Source: Candidatus Wallbacteria bacterium | GTDB taxonomy: Bacteria; Muiribacteriota; UBA6191; JACPRK01 | NCBI GenBank assembly: GCA_016199905.1 | Contig: JACQFU010000313.1 | Span: 1 to 7,553, forward strand | Length of the DNA stretch: 7,553 bases | Reading direction: 5' to 3' | Shown: positions 6,537-7,553 of the stretch, piece by piece | Layout: the number at the start of each line of letters is the position of its first letter | Numbering within the stretch: the first letter of the stretch is position 1 | The notes under the pieces: generated by a model | Database searches by the model: none | Told to the model about the DNA's origin: nothing | What the model saw: only the letters and a program-made list of their open reading frames with translations | Position numbers and translations under genes: made by a program

Positions 6537-7553
6537 GTGATTCAGATCCCCGGATATCGCCTCGTGCGCGAGCTGGGCTCGGGCGCTTCGGGCACCGTCC
6601 ACCTGGCGGTGCAGGAAGCCCTCGAGCGCTCCGTCGCCGTCAAGATCCTCGCGCCGGGATTGTTCGACGCGGAGCAAACCCGCGCACGATTCGAGCGCGA
6701 GGCCAAGGTACAGGCCCGGCTCGACCATCCGAACCTGTTGCGGGTGTTGGATGCCGGATTCGCCGGCGACACCCCCTACCTGGTAATGGAGCTGGTGGAG
6801 GGCGGCTCCCTGCGCGATCGGCTGGACAAGCAAGGCCGGCTTCCGGCAGCGGAGGCCGTCTCGGTGGCCGCCGCGATCGCATCGGGGCTGGCCCACGCCC
6901 ACGCGATGGGGATCGTCCACAGGGACCTGAAGCCGGAGAACGTGCTTTTCACCGGCGAGGGGCTGGCTCAGGTCGCAGATTTCGGACTGGCGAAGACGTC
7001 GACCGCCGGAGAGTCGGTGAGGACAGCGACAGGCATCATCCTTGGCACGCCGGGCTACATGGCCCCCGAGGTGCTCTGCGGCGAGGCTGCGGGGCAGGCC
7101 GCCGACGTCTATGGCCTGGGCGCGATGCTCTACGAAGCGATCTCGGGCCGGAAGCCCTTCGTCCACGAGAACCTGGGGAAGCTGCTGGGCATGCAGCTCA
7201 AGACACAACCTACAAAGTTGTCCGAACTGGCGAGTGGGGTCACCCAGGCGCTCGAGACGCTCGTGGAAAGTTGCCTGGCGCCGGCGCCCGGGGAACGGCC
7301 GGCGTCGGCCGTCCTGGCCCGGCGCCTCACGGTTCTGGCTGCCGAGCTGGCGACCGGGCCGACGCCCGGCGCGGCGCGAGCGACCGCGGCGGTCCGCAGC
7401 GCCGGCGCACCGGGCGACTCGGGCATCCGGAAGGCGCCGGCGAACCCCACGCCGCGGCCCTTGAGATACAAAACCCTCACGAATGGCACTGGAATGAGTC
7501 GATCGCCGTGCGAGGGCCGGCTCCGATCAGCTCCATTCGCACGGTGGGGGAAA
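6537..7553 (+). CDS. PknB-like serine/threonine protein kinase (C-terminus outside window)
   Basis: The frame is open from GTG 6537-6539 to the right edge (339 codons). All kinase motifs are present: Gly-rich loop GSGASGTV (14-21), VAVK with Lys36, helix-C Glu55 (RFEREAK), HRDLKPEN (128-135), DFG (148-150), activation segment with GTPGYMAPE (170-178), and DVYGLGAMLYE (190-200). The Arg before the catalytic Asp marks an RD kinase activated by activation-loop phosphorylation; Thr163, Thr165 and Thr171 are candidates. The domain ends near residue 275 (PGERPASAVLARRL), followed by an Ala/Pro/Gly linker. No membrane segment is seen before the edge. It should phosphorylate Ser/Thr on unknown cytoplasmic targets. 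The GTG start gives the usual short lead to the Gly-rich loop; an in-frame TTG at 6519 is the alternative, and neither has a strong ribosome site. The last ~30 residues may be off-frame. Confidence 0.92.
   Translation, partial: MIQIPGYRLVRELGSGASGTVHLAVQEALERSVAVKILAPGLFDAEQTRARFEREAKVQARLDHPNLLRVLDAGFAGDTPYLVMELVEGGSLRDRLDKQGRLPAAEAVSVAAAIASGLAHAHAMGIVHRDLKPENVLFTGEGLAQVADFGLAKTSTAGESVRTATGIILGTPGYMAPEVLCGEAAGQAADVYGLGAMLYEAISGRKPFVHENLGKLLGMQLKTQPTKLSELASGVTQALETLVESCLAPAPGERPASAVLARRLTVLAAELATGPTPGAARATAAVRSAGAPGDSGIRKAPANPTPRPLRYKTLTNGTGMSRSPCEGRLRSAPFARWGK

Overview
The window is a very G+C-rich bacterial segment with five protein-coding genes and almost no intergenic space. Two genes lie on the minus strand (1-3262 and 3395-4225) and three on the plus strand (4380-5051, 5146-6516, 6537-7553). 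The strands diverge from a short promoter region at 4226-4379. Codon third positions are strongly G/C, Shine-Dalgarno sequences are clear GGAGG types, and start codons include TTG and GTG. Large secreted proteins built from CARDB, PPC and PKD-like modules beside an Hanks-type Ser/Thr kinase suggest Acidobacteriota, Myxococcota or a similar high-GC environmental phylum (for example Eisenbacteria). The sequence alone does not decide which.

Minus strand, read from 4225 down to 1: first comes a small secreted protein of unknown function with a Tyr/Pro/Gly-rich tail. Its C-terminal frame looks broken by a one-base indel near 3540. After a gap of 106-132 bases follows a giant exported protein, of which 1087 residues are visible and which runs off the left edge. 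It has a signal peptide, a CARDB domain, four tandem ~120-residue PPC-like repeats that each begin with DDHP, an unassigned linker, and about three PKD/K319-like beta-sandwich modules. No catalytic domain is visible.

Plus strand: 4380-5051 encodes a secreted 223-residue protein of unknown family. 5146-6516 encodes a secreted zinc metallopeptidase of the hyicolysin (M30-like) type, with HELVHLVAH at residues 214-222. 6537-7553 encodes a cytoplasmic PknB-like Ser/Thr kinase with all catalytic motifs, cut by the right edge 339 codons in.

Four of the five products carry Sec signal peptides, so the locus looks like an envelope or extracellular-protein neighbourhood. The kinase starts 20 bases after the peptidase gene and may be co-transcribed with it. 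A functional link between the two is inference. There are no RNA genes, mobile elements or CRISPR arrays, and no system that is clearly new. The most notable items are the multi-repeat surface protein, the probable frameshift in the Tyr-rich protein, and the secreted-peptidase/kinase pairing.
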